Shown piece after piece: positions 1-7,787 of a stretch of DNA of 64,000 bases. The translations under genes and the position numbers were made by a program. Each line of letters opens with the position of its first letter. The stretch's first letter is position 1. This DNA is from Blastococcus haudaquaticus (lineage in GTDB: Bacteria > Actinomycetota > Actinomycetes > Mycobacteriales > Geodermatophilaceae): assembly GCF_900230285.1 (NCBI RefSeq), contig NZ_OCNK01000002.1:248001-312000 (forward strand). Direction: 5' to 3'. Under the pieces are notes generated by a model that had not been told where the DNA came from, did no database searches, and saw only the letters and a program-made list of their open reading frames with translations.

Positions 1-1
1 C

Positions 2-1288
2 CTGCACAGCCGGGAGATCGGCGAGGTGCTGGAGGCGCAGGATCGCCTCTACCTCGTCGTCGAGCGGGCCCCCGACGGCGACGAGGCCCGGGTGGTGGGC
101 GCCATGACGCGCTACCTCTACGCGCCTGACGACCCGGAGGCGGTGCTCGCCGCCCTCGCCGACGAGAGCACCCGCGTGGTGTCGCTGACGATCACCGGCA
201 CCGGCTACCGGATCGACGCCCACTCCGGGGAGTTCGACGCCGACGACATCCACATCGAGCGCGACCTCGAGGACCCGGGCAACCCGGACACCGTGTTCGG
301 CTACCTCGTCGAGGGTCTGTGCCGGCGGCGCGACGCCGGGCTGCCGCCGTTCACCGTCCTGTCCTGCGACAACATGCAGAACAACGGTGCCGCCGCCCGC
401 ACGGCCGTGGTGTCCTTCGCCCGGTTGCGCGACGGGGAGCTGGCCGACTGGATCGACGAGCACGTCGCCTTCCCGAGCAGCATGGTCGACCGGATCACGC
501 CGTCCACGAGCCCGGAGGACCGCGACGCCGTCGCTGCCCACACCGGGGTGGACGACGGCTGGCCCGTCGTCACCGAGCCCTTCCGCCAGTGGGTGGTCGA
601 GGACTCCTTCTGCAACGGTCGGCCGCCGCTCGAGCGGGTCGGCGTCCAGTTCGTGGACGACGTGCGGCCCTACGAGATCCTCAAGACCCGGCTGCTCAAC
701 GCGGGCCACACCGCCATCGGCTACCTCGGCTACCTCGCCGGTCTGCGGACGACGGACGAGCTGATGGCCGACCCGGTGTTCTGCGCCTTCATCACCCGGC
801 TGATGGCCGACGAGATCGCTCCCCTGCTCCCGCCGGTGCCCGGGGTGGACATCGAGGCCTACCAGGTGACGCTGCTCGAGCGGCTGAGCAACCCCCGCAT
901 GGCCGACCAGCTGGCCCGGCTGGGCCGGCGGGGCTCCAGCAAGATCCCCTCCTACCTGCTCCCCTCGGTCCGCGAGGCGATCGACCAGGGCCGTCCGTAC
1001 GACCTGCTGTGCCTCGCCGTCGCCGGCTGGCTGCGCTACATCCGCGGCCATGACTACGCCGGCGAGGAGGTCCCGATCGAGGGGCCCCGCCCCGATCTGG
1101 TGCCCATCGCCCGCGAGGCGGGCATCGATCCCGGGCCGCTGCTGTCGGAGATGAGCATCTTTGACCACATCGGCCGCGACCCGCGGTTCGCCGAGCCGGT
1201 CCGGCTGGCCCTCGAGGCCCTGGAGCGGGAAGGCCCCCGCGAGGTCATCGAGCGCTACCTCGCGACCGGTCAGCAGGACGCGGCGTGA
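2..1288 (+). CDS. Mannitol dehydrogenase-family polyol oxidoreductase (5' truncated by window)
   Basis: NAD(P)-dependent long-chain polyol dehydrogenase of the mannitol 2-dehydrogenase/fructuronate reductase family, which interconverts polyols or hexonates and keto-sugars in the cytoplasm. The reading frame is open from base 2, so the Rossmann-fold N-terminus (about 60-70 residues) lies outside the window; the GTG at 26 is internal. What is visible includes the family stretch TRVVSLTITGTGYR and the catalytic K-x4-N-x2-H signature (KTRLLNAGH, near 683-709), with the Lys, Asn and His of the active site all present. The stop overlaps the GTG of the next gene by 4 bases, so the two are translationally coupled; a HAD phosphatase next door fits a small polyol/sugar-phosphate operon. 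Exact substrate cannot be read from the sequence. Confidence 0.88.
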   Translation: MHSREIGEVLEAQDRLYLVVERAPDGDEARVVGAMTRYLYAPDDPEAVLAALADESTRVVSLTITGTGYRIDAHSGEFDADDIHIERDLEDPGNPDTVFGYLVEGLCRRRDAGLPPFTVLSCDNMQNNGAAARTAVVSFARLRDGELADWIDEHVAFPSSMVDRITPSTSPEDRDAVAAHTGVDDGWPVVTEPFRQWVVEDSFCNGRPPLERVGVQFVDDVRPYEILKTRLLNAGHTAIGYLGYLAGLRTTDELMADPVFCAFITRLMADEIAPLLPPVPGVDIEAYQVTLLERLSNPRMADQLARLGRRGSSKIPSYLLPSVREAIDQGRPYDLLCLAVAGWLRYIRGHDYAGEEVPIEGPRPDLVPIAREAGIDPGPLLSEMSIFDHIGRDPRFAEPVRLALEALEREGPREVIERYLATGQQDAA

Positions 1289-2013
1289 CCGGGCACGTGG
1301 ACGTGCAGCCGGGGACGGTTCTGCTGTGCGACGCCGACGGGACGCTGTTCCCGTCCGAGGAGCCGGCCTACGAGGCGTCGGCAGGGGTGACCAACCGGTA
1401 CCTGGCCTCCCTCGGTGCCGACCGGCCGTACGGTCCCCGGGAGCTCCAGCGGATGACCAACGGCAAGAACTTCCGGGGCGCGGCGGCCGAGCTCGCCGGG
1501 GCCTTCGGGCGCGAGCCGGTCCCGTCCGACCTCGAGCGCTGGATCGCGGAGGAGAAGGACGTCGTCACCGCGCACCTGCGCACGGTGCTGCGTCCGGACC
1601 CGGAGGTGCAGAAGCCGCTGACCCGCCTGGCCGAGCGGTTCGGGCTGGCGATCGTCACCTCCAGCGCCCGCTCGCGCATGGACGCCTGCCTGGAGGTGAC
1701 CGGGCTGGCCCCGCTGTTCGCGGCCGACCGGCGGTTCAGCGCCGAGGACTCGCTGCCCGAGCCGGTCAGCAAGCCGGACCCCGCGGTCTACCTGCACGCG
1801 GGCCGGGAGCTCGGCATCGACCGGGCGCAGGGCATCGCCGTCGAGGACTCCCTCAACGGCGCCCGCTCGGCGGTCGCGGCCGGCTACCGGACCATCGGGA
1901 TCGTGCTCTTCGTCCCCGAGGAGGACCGGGCGGTGCGCTCGGCGGCGCTGCTGGCCACGGGCGCGGACACGGTCGTGTCGTCGTGGAGCGAGCTGGCCGA
2001 CCTCCTCCTGTAG
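1285..2013 (+). CDS. HAD-superfamily sugar-phosphate phosphatase/phosphoglucomutase-like hydrolase
   Basis: Cytoplasmic Mg-dependent phosphotransferase of the haloacid dehalogenase superfamily, 242 residues, the usual size of beta-phosphoglucomutase-like/GS1 proteins. All four HAD motifs are visible: DADGT near residues 16-20 (nucleophile and acid/base Asp), a Ser after VTS in motif II, the Lys of SKPDP in motif III, and EDS (acidic motif IV) in GIAVEDSLNGARSA. The GTG start overlaps the TGA of the polyol dehydrogenase (GTGA), implying co-expression; a role dephosphorylating a polyol or sugar phosphate is inferred from that. The substrate remains open. Confidence 0.87.
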   Translation: MTGHVDVQPGTVLLCDADGTLFPSEEPAYEASAGVTNRYLASLGADRPYGPRELQRMTNGKNFRGAAAELAGAFGREPVPSDLERWIAEEKDVVTAHLRTVLRPDPEVQKPLTRLAERFGLAIVTSSARSRMDACLEVTGLAPLFAADRRFSAEDSLPEPVSKPDPAVYLHAGRELGIDRAQGIAVEDSLNGARSAVAAGYRTIGIVLFVPEEDRAVRSAALLATGADTVVSSWSELADLLL

Positions 2014-2065
2014 GGCGGCGCGATACGGTCGACCGGCCCACTCGACCTGCACAGGAGGCCGCCCC

Positions 2066-2668
2066 ATGACCGAAGTGCTGCTCGCCGTGGTCGCGGTCCT
2101 CGCCGTGCTGGCCGTGATCATCCTCGTCCTGCGCCGGCGGAACCTCGCGGCTCAGCGGGCACCCCGGCGGCGGGTCGACCCGCTGGCGGACGAGCCCGAC
2201 GTCTACGACCCGCACAAGATCGGCGTCGGCGACGTCATCACCTACGCGGGGATCGACCACGTCGTCCGCGGGACGATCGTGCTGGAAGAGGGTGGCACGG
2301 TCTGGCGGGAGCACCTGCTCGACGGCTCCACCGGCCGACGCTGGCTCACCGTCGAGGACGACGAGGGCGACCTCGAGATGACGCTGTGGATGCGCCGCGA
2401 GGGCACCAACCTGACCCCTGACGGCGACGTCGTCCTCGACGACCGCGTCCACCGCCAGATCGAGCGCGGCCGGGCCGCCTACACCGCCGAGGGCACCACG
2501 GGGACGCCGCCGTCGGGCTCGATGGACTACGCCGACTACGCGACCGCCGACAAGACCGGGCTGATCGCCTTCGAGCGATGGGCGCCCACCCAGTCGTGGG
2601 AGGTCTCGACGGGGCGCGCCGTCACCCGCGGGGAGCTCACCGTCTACCACTCCACCCCCGACGCATGA
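2066..2668 (+). CDS. DUF4178 membrane-anchored protein
   Basis: 200-residue protein with one N-terminal membrane segment (about residues 3-22, followed by RRR, so the C-terminal domain is probably cytoplasmic) and a DUF4178 domain (about 50-195), a beta-rich fold of unknown function. It is the first gene of a row DUF4178, DUF2617, DUF4247, DUF350, spermidine synthase that recurs in actinobacteria. A purine-rich site (AGGAGG) lies just before the ATG at 2066. Its stop overlaps the start of the DUF2617 gene (ATGA), so the products are probably made together. Function is not known; DUF4178 proteins often neighbour polyamine or membrane-stress genes. Confidence 0.85.
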   Translation: MTEVLLAVVAVLAVLAVIILVLRRRNLAAQRAPRRRVDPLADEPDVYDPHKIGVGDVITYAGIDHVVRGTIVLEEGGTVWREHLLDGSTGRRWLTVEDDEGDLEMTLWMRREGTNLTPDGDVVLDDRVHRQIERGRAAYTAEGTTGTPPSGSMDYADYATADKTGLIAFERWAPTQSWEVSTGRAVTRGELTVYHSTPDA

Positions 2669-3186
2669 CGGTGCACCAGCTCGAGGTGCAGCCGCGCGAC
2701 GTCGCCGCGGGCGCGCTCGGACTCGTCCTCGACGCCCCGGCCCCCACGGCGCTCGCGGAACTGCGGTTGGACGACGGCGCCGGCGGCGTCCTGGTCCTGG
2801 GTGTGCTCGGCGCCTCCCACGTGGTGACGGCGAGCGTCGCCGGGCACCGTCTCACCGAGCAGGTGTCCTGCGACGCGGTCGCCGCCGGCGGTCGGCCGCT
2901 CCCGCGCCGGACCCGGTCCGGCGGCTACGAGCTGACCTCCACCGTGTCCGTGCTGCCGCGCACCGAGCTCGACGCCACCGCCGCCCGACTGCGCGCCCTC
3001 GCCCTGGAGGACCCCGCGTGGCTGTGCGGTGCCTTCCCCGGCTCCGGCAGCGCACTCACCGCGATGACCGGCACCGCGCTGGCCGAGGGAGGCTGGACCT
3101 GGGACACGTGGCATCTGTACCCGGCCACCTCTACGGACACGGACGCGGGCGAGATGGTCACGACCTGCAGCAGGTGGACGCCGTGA
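2665..3186 (+). CDS. DUF2617 family protein
   Basis: 173-residue soluble protein of the DUF2617 family, function unknown. The ATG at 2665 overlaps the DUF4178 stop by 4 bases, and its own stop overlaps the GTG of the DUF4247 lipoprotein by 4 bases, so start and end are both fixed by the overlaps. The sequence has the family features: an N-terminal LEVQPRDV stretch, a central LGVLGASHVV and a conserved WLCGAFPG near residue 115. It has no signal peptide or membrane segment. The context suggests a cytoplasmic partner of the membrane proteins encoded around it. Confidence 0.85.
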   Translation: MTVHQLEVQPRDVAAGALGLVLDAPAPTALAELRLDDGAGGVLVLGVLGASHVVTASVAGHRLTEQVSCDAVAAGGRPLPRRTRSGGYELTSTVSVLPRTELDATAARLRALALEDPAWLCGAFPGSGSALTAMTGTALAEGGWTWDTWHLYPATSTDTDAGEMVTTCSRWTP

Positions 3187-3584
3187 GGGCCCGGCGCGTC
3201 GCCGTCGTCACCGTCACCGCCCTGGCGCTCACCGCCTGCGGCAGCGGCAACGACGCCCGCGGCTTCATCCGCGACACCTACGAGCAGCAGAGCTCGGACG
3301 GTGACACCGCCACGTACTCCTCCCCCGACCCGGTCGGGACCACCACAGAGACCATCGTCGACGCCGTCGACCCGGTCGAACGGCAGGCCGACGGCGGCAA
3401 CGAGTACCTGCGCTACGACGACGACATCGTCATCGTCAGCCCGGCCACGAGCGGGAGCAGCGTGCGCGTCGAGGACCTCGACGGCCGCTACCGCAGCGGT
3501 GCATTCATCTTCCTCGGACCCGGCTTCCGTCCCGGCTCCCCCGCGGGGGGCGGCGGCGACGGCGGTCCCGGGGACGGCAAGTGA
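3183..3584 (+). CDS. DUF4247 lipoprotein
   Basis: 133-residue predicted lipoprotein. The start is the GTG at 3183, which overlaps the preceding stop (GTGA) and gives a short signal peptide VRARRVAVVTVTALALTAC with a lipobox LTAC (Cys at about residue 19). The mature part has the DUF4247 core (ARGFIRDTY, YLRYDDDIVIV) and a Gly-rich tail. It is probably anchored on the outer face of the membrane, unlike the DUF2617 product. Function is unknown. It is the third gene of the five-gene row ending in spermidine synthase. Confidence 0.85.
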   Translation: MRARRVAVVTVTALALTACGSGNDARGFIRDTYEQQSSDGDTATYSSPDPVGTTTETIVDAVDPVERQADGGNEYLRYDDDIVIVSPATSGSSVRVEDLDGRYRSGAFIFLGPGFRPGSPAGGGGDGGPGDGK

Positions 3585-3612
3585 GCCCGGCCGCCACCCT
3601 CCCCCCGACCCC

Positions 3613-3636
3613 CACCGACACCGACACCGACACCGA
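3613..3636 (+). repeat. CACCGA hexanucleotide tandem repeat
   Basis: Four perfect copies of CACCGA (24 bases) in the 70-base gap between the DUF4247 stop and the DUF350 start. It is the only non-overlapped junction of note inside the five-gene row. The run ends 18 bases before the GTG start, so copy-number change would alter the leader of the DUF350 gene rather than a coding sequence. Confidence 0.8.
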
Positions 3637-3654
3637 CATTGGGAGTGACCCGAC

Positions 3655-4119
3655 GTGACCGCGACCTACCAGGCACTGGACTTCGGCACCGTCGAGGGCG
3701 ACCTGCTGGGTCAGGGCGTCGTGGCGACGCTGCTGTTCTTCCTGATCGGCTTCGGCGTGCTCGCGCTCGGCTTCCTGGCGCTGGACCTGCTGACCCCGGG
3801 CAACCTGCGCACCCAGGTCTACGTCGACCACAACCCGAACGCGGCCATCCTCCTGGCCTCCAACCACCTCGCGCTGGCGATCATCGTGGTCACCGCGATC
3901 ATGACCAGCGCCGACAGCCTCGGACAGGGCCTGGTCGACTCGGCCGTCTACGGGCTCCTGGGCGTCGTGCTGCAGGCAGCCGCGCTGCGCCTGCTCGACG
4001 CCTTCGTGCCCGGCCACCTGCGCGACATCGTGAACACCCCGCGGATGAGTGGGTCGGCGTGGGCCGTCGGCGTGAGCCTCGTCGCCATCGGCGCGGTGAA
4101 CGCCGCCGCGCTGTCCTGA
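3655..4119 (+). CDS. DUF350 integral membrane protein
   Basis: 154-residue membrane protein with about four hydrophobic segments (residues 22-45, 63-85, 93-115, 133-152), the arrangement of the DUF350 family (E. coli YjfL relatives). GTG start at 3655 follows a GGGAGTG purine-rich site. It sits 5 bases upstream of the membrane-fused spermidine synthase, a frequent pairing in actinobacteria. DUF350 genes elsewhere neighbour PspA-like and glutathionylspermidine-synthase-like ATP-grasp genes (the yjf operon), so a link between polyamines and the membrane is plausible but unproven. Confidence 0.87.
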   Translation: MTATYQALDFGTVEGDLLGQGVVATLLFFLIGFGVLALGFLALDLLTPGNLRTQVYVDHNPNAAILLASNHLALAIIVVTAIMTSADSLGQGLVDSAVYGLLGVVLQAAALRLLDAFVPGHLRDIVNTPRMSGSAWAVGVSLVAIGAVNAAALS

Positions 4120-4124
4120 TCCCC

Positions 4125-5729
4125 GTGACGACGGCGACCGGTCAGACCCCGGCGACGGCCCCAGGTACGACCCCGGGGTCGGCACCGGCCCGGCCGAACG
4201 CGACCGGTGTCCGCTCCCGGCCGCTGCTGCTGGCCGCCGTCGCCGTCTGCGCCGCCTGCGGGCTCATCTACGAGCTGGTCCTCCTCACCCTCTCCGCCAG
4301 CCTCACCGGGGGCGGCATCACCCAGACCTCGCTGATCGTCGCCGGCTTCGTCGCCGCGCTCGGGGCCGGAGCCCTGCTGGTCAAGCCCTTCCTCGGCCGG
4401 GCGGCCACCACCTTCGTCGCCGTGGAGATCGCCCTCGGCGTGGCCGGCGGTCTCAGCGCCGTCACCCTGTACGTCTCCTTCTCCTACTACGGCACGAGCA
4501 GCGCCGTGCTGCTGGTGGCCACCGCGGTGATCGGCATCCTGGTCGGTGCCGAGGTGCCGTTGCTCATGACGCTCCTGCAGGCCGGCCGCGGCGGCATCGA
4601 CGCCGAGGGGTCGGGCAAACTGCTCGCCGATCTCAACGCCGCCGACTACGCCGGAGCGCTGCTGGGTGGTCTGGCCTGGCCCTTCGTCCTGCTCCCCCTG
4701 GCCGGCCAGGTCCGCGGCGCCGCACTGACCGGCATGATCAACCTGGTCGCGGCAGCCGTCGTCGCCGCGTTCCTGCTGCGCCGTCAGCTCAGCACCCGGG
4801 CCAGGCGCGGCGCCACCGCCGCCCTGCTCGCGGCGGCCGCCGTGCTCGGAGTGCTGCTCGTGCGGGCGCAGGACATCGAGGTCACGGCACGGCAGCGGCT
4901 CTACGACGACCCGATCGTGTCCGCCCAGCGTTCGGCCTACCAGGAGATCGTGGTCACCGAGCGGGCCGGCGACGTCCGGCTCTACCTGGACGGCGACCTG
5001 CAGTTCTCCAGCGTCGACGAGCACCGCTACACCGAGGCCCTGGTGCACCCGGTGCTCGCGCGCGACCCGGCCCGGGTGCTGATCCTGGGCGGTGGCGACG
5101 GGCTGGCCGCACGCGAGGTGCTCCGCCACCCATCGGTCCGCGAGGTCGTGCAGGTGGAGCTGGACCCGGCAGTGATCGACCTCGCCCGGGGCCGCCTGGC
5201 GACGCTGAACGGCGACGCACTGGCCGATCCGCGCGTCGACGTGGTCGTCGAGGACGCCTTCCGATGGCTGCGCACACCGGACGCGCGCGGCTTCGACGCC
5301 GTCGTCGTGGACATGCCGGATCCGGACACGCCGGTGCTCGGCCGGCTGTACTCCACCGAGTTCTACGGGCTGGTGTCCGCCGCGCTGGCGCCCGACGGGC
5401 TGGTGGTCGTGCAGGCCGGCAGCCCCTACTCGACGCCCACCGCCTACTGGCGCACGGTCGCCACGCTCGCCTCGGCCGGCTTCGGGACGTCGCCGTACCA
5501 CGTCCTCGTCCCGAGCTTCGGGGACTGGGGGTTCGTGCTCGGGCAGGCCGGCACGGACCCGCCGGGGCTGGTGCTGTCCACCCAGGCGCCGGCACTGCGC
5601 TTCCTCGACGACGCCGGCCTGCAGGCCGCCGGTGTCTTCCCCGCCGACCGGCGCCCGCAGGTCCTCGCGCCGTCGACGCTGGACCGCCCCCGGATCGTCG
5701 AGGACATGCGCCAGGGCTACGTGGGCTGA
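4125..5729 (+). CDS. speE: Membrane-fused polyamine aminopropyltransferase (spermidine synthase)
   Basis: 534 residues. The N-terminal half has about seven membrane segments (residues 25-230); the C-terminal half (about 255-490) is a spermidine synthase fold. Visible signatures are LILGGGDGLAAREVL (SAM/dcSAM-binding glycine loop), VQVELDPAVI (acidic residue for the nucleoside ribose) and VVVDMPDPDTP followed by LYSTEFY (substrate-binding Asp and family motif). It would transfer an aminopropyl group from decarboxylated SAM to a diamine at the inner membrane face. The GTG at 4125 is 5 bases after the DUF350 stop; upstream in-frame sequence belongs to DUF350. The last codons enter a 15-bp tandem repeat and overlap the convergent permease gene by 13 bases. 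Confidence 0.88.
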   Translation: MTTATGQTPATAPGTTPGSAPARPNATGVRSRPLLLAAVAVCAACGLIYELVLLTLSASLTGGGITQTSLIVAGFVAALGAGALLVKPFLGRAATTFVAVEIALGVAGGLSAVTLYVSFSYYGTSSAVLLVATAVIGILVGAEVPLLMTLLQAGRGGIDAEGSGKLLADLNAADYAGALLGGLAWPFVLLPLAGQVRGAALTGMINLVAAAVVAAFLLRRQLSTRARRGATAALLAAAAVLGVLLVRAQDIEVTARQRLYDDPIVSAQRSAYQEIVVTERAGDVRLYLDGDLQFSSVDEHRYTEALVHPVLARDPARVLILGGGDGLAAREVLRHPSVREVVQVELDPAVIDLARGRLATLNGDALADPRVDVVVEDAFRWLRTPDARGFDAVVVDMPDPDTPVLGRLYSTEFYGLVSAALAPDGLVVVQAGSPYSTPTAYWRTVATLASAGFGTSPYHVLVPSFGDWGFVLGQAGTDPPGLVLSTQAPALRFLDDAGLQAAGVFPADRRPQVLAPSTLDRPRIVEDMRQGYVG

Positions 5730-6745
5730 GGCGCAGTGGGCTGAGGCGCAGTGGGCTGAGGCGCAGTGGGCTGAGGCGCAGTGGGCTGAGGCGCAGTGGG
5801 CTGAGGCGCGGTGGGCTGATCCGCGGCCGGCATGGGCGCCGCGGGATCGACCTCGACCGGAGAGGTCACCGCGCCACCGGTCAGGGTGACCGCGACCGCG
5901 TTCGTCGCCACCACCATCGCGATGCCGAGCCACTCGTGCGGATGCAGGAGCTGGCCGAGCAGGACGACGCCGACCAGCGCCGCCAGCACCGGGTGCACGC
6001 TCATGAAGACGCCGAAGAAGCGCGCCGGGACGAAACGCAGGGCGGTGAGGTCCGCCGCATAGGGCACCACCGACGCCAGCACACCCGCCACCACGGCGTA
6101 GCCCAGTGCCGTCGCGGTGAACCGCCCGTCGAGGACGAGCACGACCAGGACCGGCAGGTACCCCAGTGCGCAGAGCAGGGCGGCCACGGCGGGGGCCTGC
6201 AGCCCCGGCATCCGGGCCCCCGCGATGCGGTTGAGGACGATGTAGCCCGCCCAGCAGGCGGCCGCCACCAGGCCCAGCGCCAGGCCCGGCCAGTCGCTCG
6301 ACGGCCCGGGGAGGACGAGCACGTAGACGCCCGCGGCGGCCGCGGCGGCCAGCAGGAGGTCCGACCGCGACCGGGACGCGGCGAGCGCGACCGCCAGGGG
6401 CCCGAGGAACTCCAGCGTGACGGCGAGACCGAGACCGAGCCGGTCGATCGCGGTGTACAGCGACAGGTTCATGCAGCCGAAGACCACGGCGAGCAGCAGC
6501 ACCGGCCACCACTGCGGCCACGTCATCCGCCGCAACGGCGGGCGGGCCAGCGGCAGGAGCACGAGTGCGGCCACCAGCTGGCGCACGGCCACGACGCCCG
6601 CCGGGCCGATGGTGCCGAAGGCGCGGGCGCCGAGGGCGGCGCCCACCTGGTTGCTCAGCGCGCTGGCGAGCATGATCCCGGTGCCCCGGACGAGGGACGG
6701 TCGGGGCGCCTGGACGGCCTCCCGGACGGTCGCCCCACTCGTCAC
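5717..6745 (-). CDS. EamA/DMT-family exporter (RhtA-like) with QPTAP-repeat tail
   Basis: Ten-helix drug/metabolite transporter of the EamA family, similar to amino-acid/homoserine exporters of the RhtA type. It begins in the membrane soon after VREAVQAPRPSLVRG, and the two EamA repeats span about residues 15-280. The C-terminal 35-40 residues are a hydrophilic (QPTAP)6-QPT tail made by the 15-bp array; its TAG stop lies inside the last Tyr codon of the opposite gene. Start is uncertain: I use the GTG at 6745, but in-frame GTGs at 6757, 6769, 6781 and 6799 and an ATG at 6853 also exist, and the choice decides whether a 12-bp repeat array is coding (VTSRVTSR) or leader. Divergent from a LysR gene, its likely regulator. 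Confidence 0.82.
   Translation of the reverse strand: MTSGATVREAVQAPRPSLVRGTGIMLASALSNQVGAALGARAFGTIGPAGVVAVRQLVAALVLLPLARPPLRRMTWPQWWPVLLLAVVFGCMNLSLYTAIDRLGLGLAVTLEFLGPLAVALAASRSRSDLLLAAAAAAGVYVLVLPGPSSDWPGLALGLVAAACWAGYIVLNRIAGARMPGLQAPAVAALLCALGYLPVLVVLVLDGRFTATALGYAVVAGVLASVVPYAADLTALRFVPARFFGVFMSVHPVLAALVGVVLLGQLLHPHEWLGIAMVVATNAVAVTLTGGAVTSPVEVDPAAPMPAADQPTAPQPTAPQPTAPQPTAPQPTAPQPTAPQPT
5721..5820 (+). repeat. 15-bp minisatellite at the speE/permease junction
   Basis: Six tandem copies of GTGGGCTGAGGCGCA (last copy with A to G at its end) followed by 10 bases of a seventh. On the plus strand the first copy carries the stop codon of the spermidine synthase. On the minus strand the array encodes the C-terminal tail of the EamA permease as (QPTAP)n, in frame because 15 is a multiple of 3. 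Expansion or contraction would therefore change only the length of the permease tail. Confidence 0.95.
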
Positions 6746-6788
6746 CTGGCTGGTCACGCGGCTGGTCACGCGGCTGGTCACCCGGCCG
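6741..6788. repeat. Four 12-bp tandem repeats between permease and LysR gene
   Basis: Four head-to-tail 12-bp units of the form GTCACgCGGCTG (GTCACCTGGCTG, GTCACGCGGCTG twice, GTCACCCGGCCG). They lie about 65 bases before the LysR ATG and at the 5' edge of the divergent permease. Read on the minus strand each contains GTGAC and could encode VTSR repeats. They are either a low-complexity N-terminal extension of the permease or an array of regulator-binding half-sites. Confidence 0.85.
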
Positions 6789-6851
6789 AGTATCAGCACG
6801 GTCGGACGGCGGGGGAAATGCCGGACGCGCACCCGCCCATACGCTGGGCGC

Positions 6852-7787
6852 ATGGATCCGGAGGTCCGTCAGCTGCGCGCCCTGCTCGCCGTCGTGGACA
6901 CCGGCTCGTTCACCGCCGCGGCCGACGAACTCGGGTTCTCGCAGGCCTCCGTCTCGCGCACCGTGGCGGCCCTCGAACGCGCACTGGGCGCCCGTGTCCT
7001 GCACCGCACCACCCGCGAGGTGTCGCTCACGGCAGTGGGCGCGCAGGTCGTCGGGCACGCCCGTCGGGTGCTCGAGGAGGTCGCGGCGATCCGGCGGGCG
7101 GCCGAGCAGTCCCGTGGTGACCTCCGGGTGGGCTATGCCTGGTCGGCGCTGGGCCGGCACACGACCACCGTCCAGCGGCGCTGGTCCGCGGCCCGGCCGG
7201 GATCAGCGCTCACGCTCGTCCAGTCGGGCAGCCGCACGGCCGGGCTCACCGAGGGCGTGGCGGACGTCAGCGTGCTGCGCCGCGAACTCGACGACCCGCG
7301 CGTCCGGACGGCTCTCGTCGGCAGCGAGCGTCGTTTCGCCGCCATGGCGTCGGACGATCCGCTCGCCCGCCGCCGCAGCCTGACCCTCGCCGACTTCGCG
7401 GGGCGCACCGTGGCCGTCGACGCCCGCACCGGCACCACCAGCGAGCAGCTCTGGACGCCGCCGACGGCGCCCGCGGCCACGCGCACGGTGCACGGGATCG
7501 AGGACTGGCTCACCGTGATCGCCGCGGGGCAGGCCGTGGGGATCTCCGCCGAGGCCACCGCCGCCCAGCACCCGCGCCCCGGGGTGGCCTACCGGCTGGT
7601 CCGCGACGCCCCGCCGGTCCCGGTGTGGCTGGCGTGGTGGGCGGACAGCCCGCCGCCCGACCTGCCGGCCCTGCTGGACCTGGTCCGCGAGGAGTACGGC
7701 CACCCCGGGGTTCCGCCGCGTTCCTCGGACGCCGCGCTCAGGCACCCAGCGCCGTCGTCGCCCCCAGGACGACGAGGACCACGCTGA
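6852..7787 (+). CDS. LysR-family transcriptional regulator
   Basis: 311-residue LysR regulator: N-terminal winged helix-turn-helix (residues 5-64, VDTGSFTAAADELGFSQASV then ALERALGARVLHR) and a C-terminal effector-binding domain (about 90-290). ATG at 6852. It is transcribed divergently from the EamA exporter gene, the standard arrangement for a LysR that controls its neighbour, and the 12-bp array lies between them. Its last 50 bases overlap the 3' end of the convergent LysE gene, so the C-terminal tail (about 15 residues of low complexity) may be dispensable. Confidence 0.9.
   Translation: MDPEVRQLRALLAVVDTGSFTAAADELGFSQASVSRTVAALERALGARVLHRTTREVSLTAVGAQVVGHARRVLEEVAAIRRAAEQSRGDLRVGYAWSALGRHTTTVQRRWSAARPGSALTLVQSGSRTAGLTEGVADVSVLRRELDDPRVRTALVGSERRFAAMASDDPLARRRSLTLADFAGRTVAVDARTGTTSEQLWTPPTAPAATRTVHGIEDWLTVIAAGQAVGISAEATAAQHPRPGVAYRLVRDAPPVPVWLAWWADSPPPDLPALLDLVREEYGHPGVPPRSSDAALRHPAPSSPPGRRGPR

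Noticed and set aside
3613-3636. CACCGA repeats as a CRISPR array or protein-binding array
   Set aside because: Units are only 6 bases, contiguous without spacers, and the flanks show no cas genes; a plain short tandem repeat.
3948-7160. A minus-strand open frame of over 1000 codons covering the spermidine synthase and permease region
   Set aside because: It is composed of Pro/Arg/Ala/Gly-rich sequence without domain features, lies opposite real genes with clear motifs, and its HCASA repeat is only the 15-bp array in another frame. Typical shadow of GC-rich DNA.
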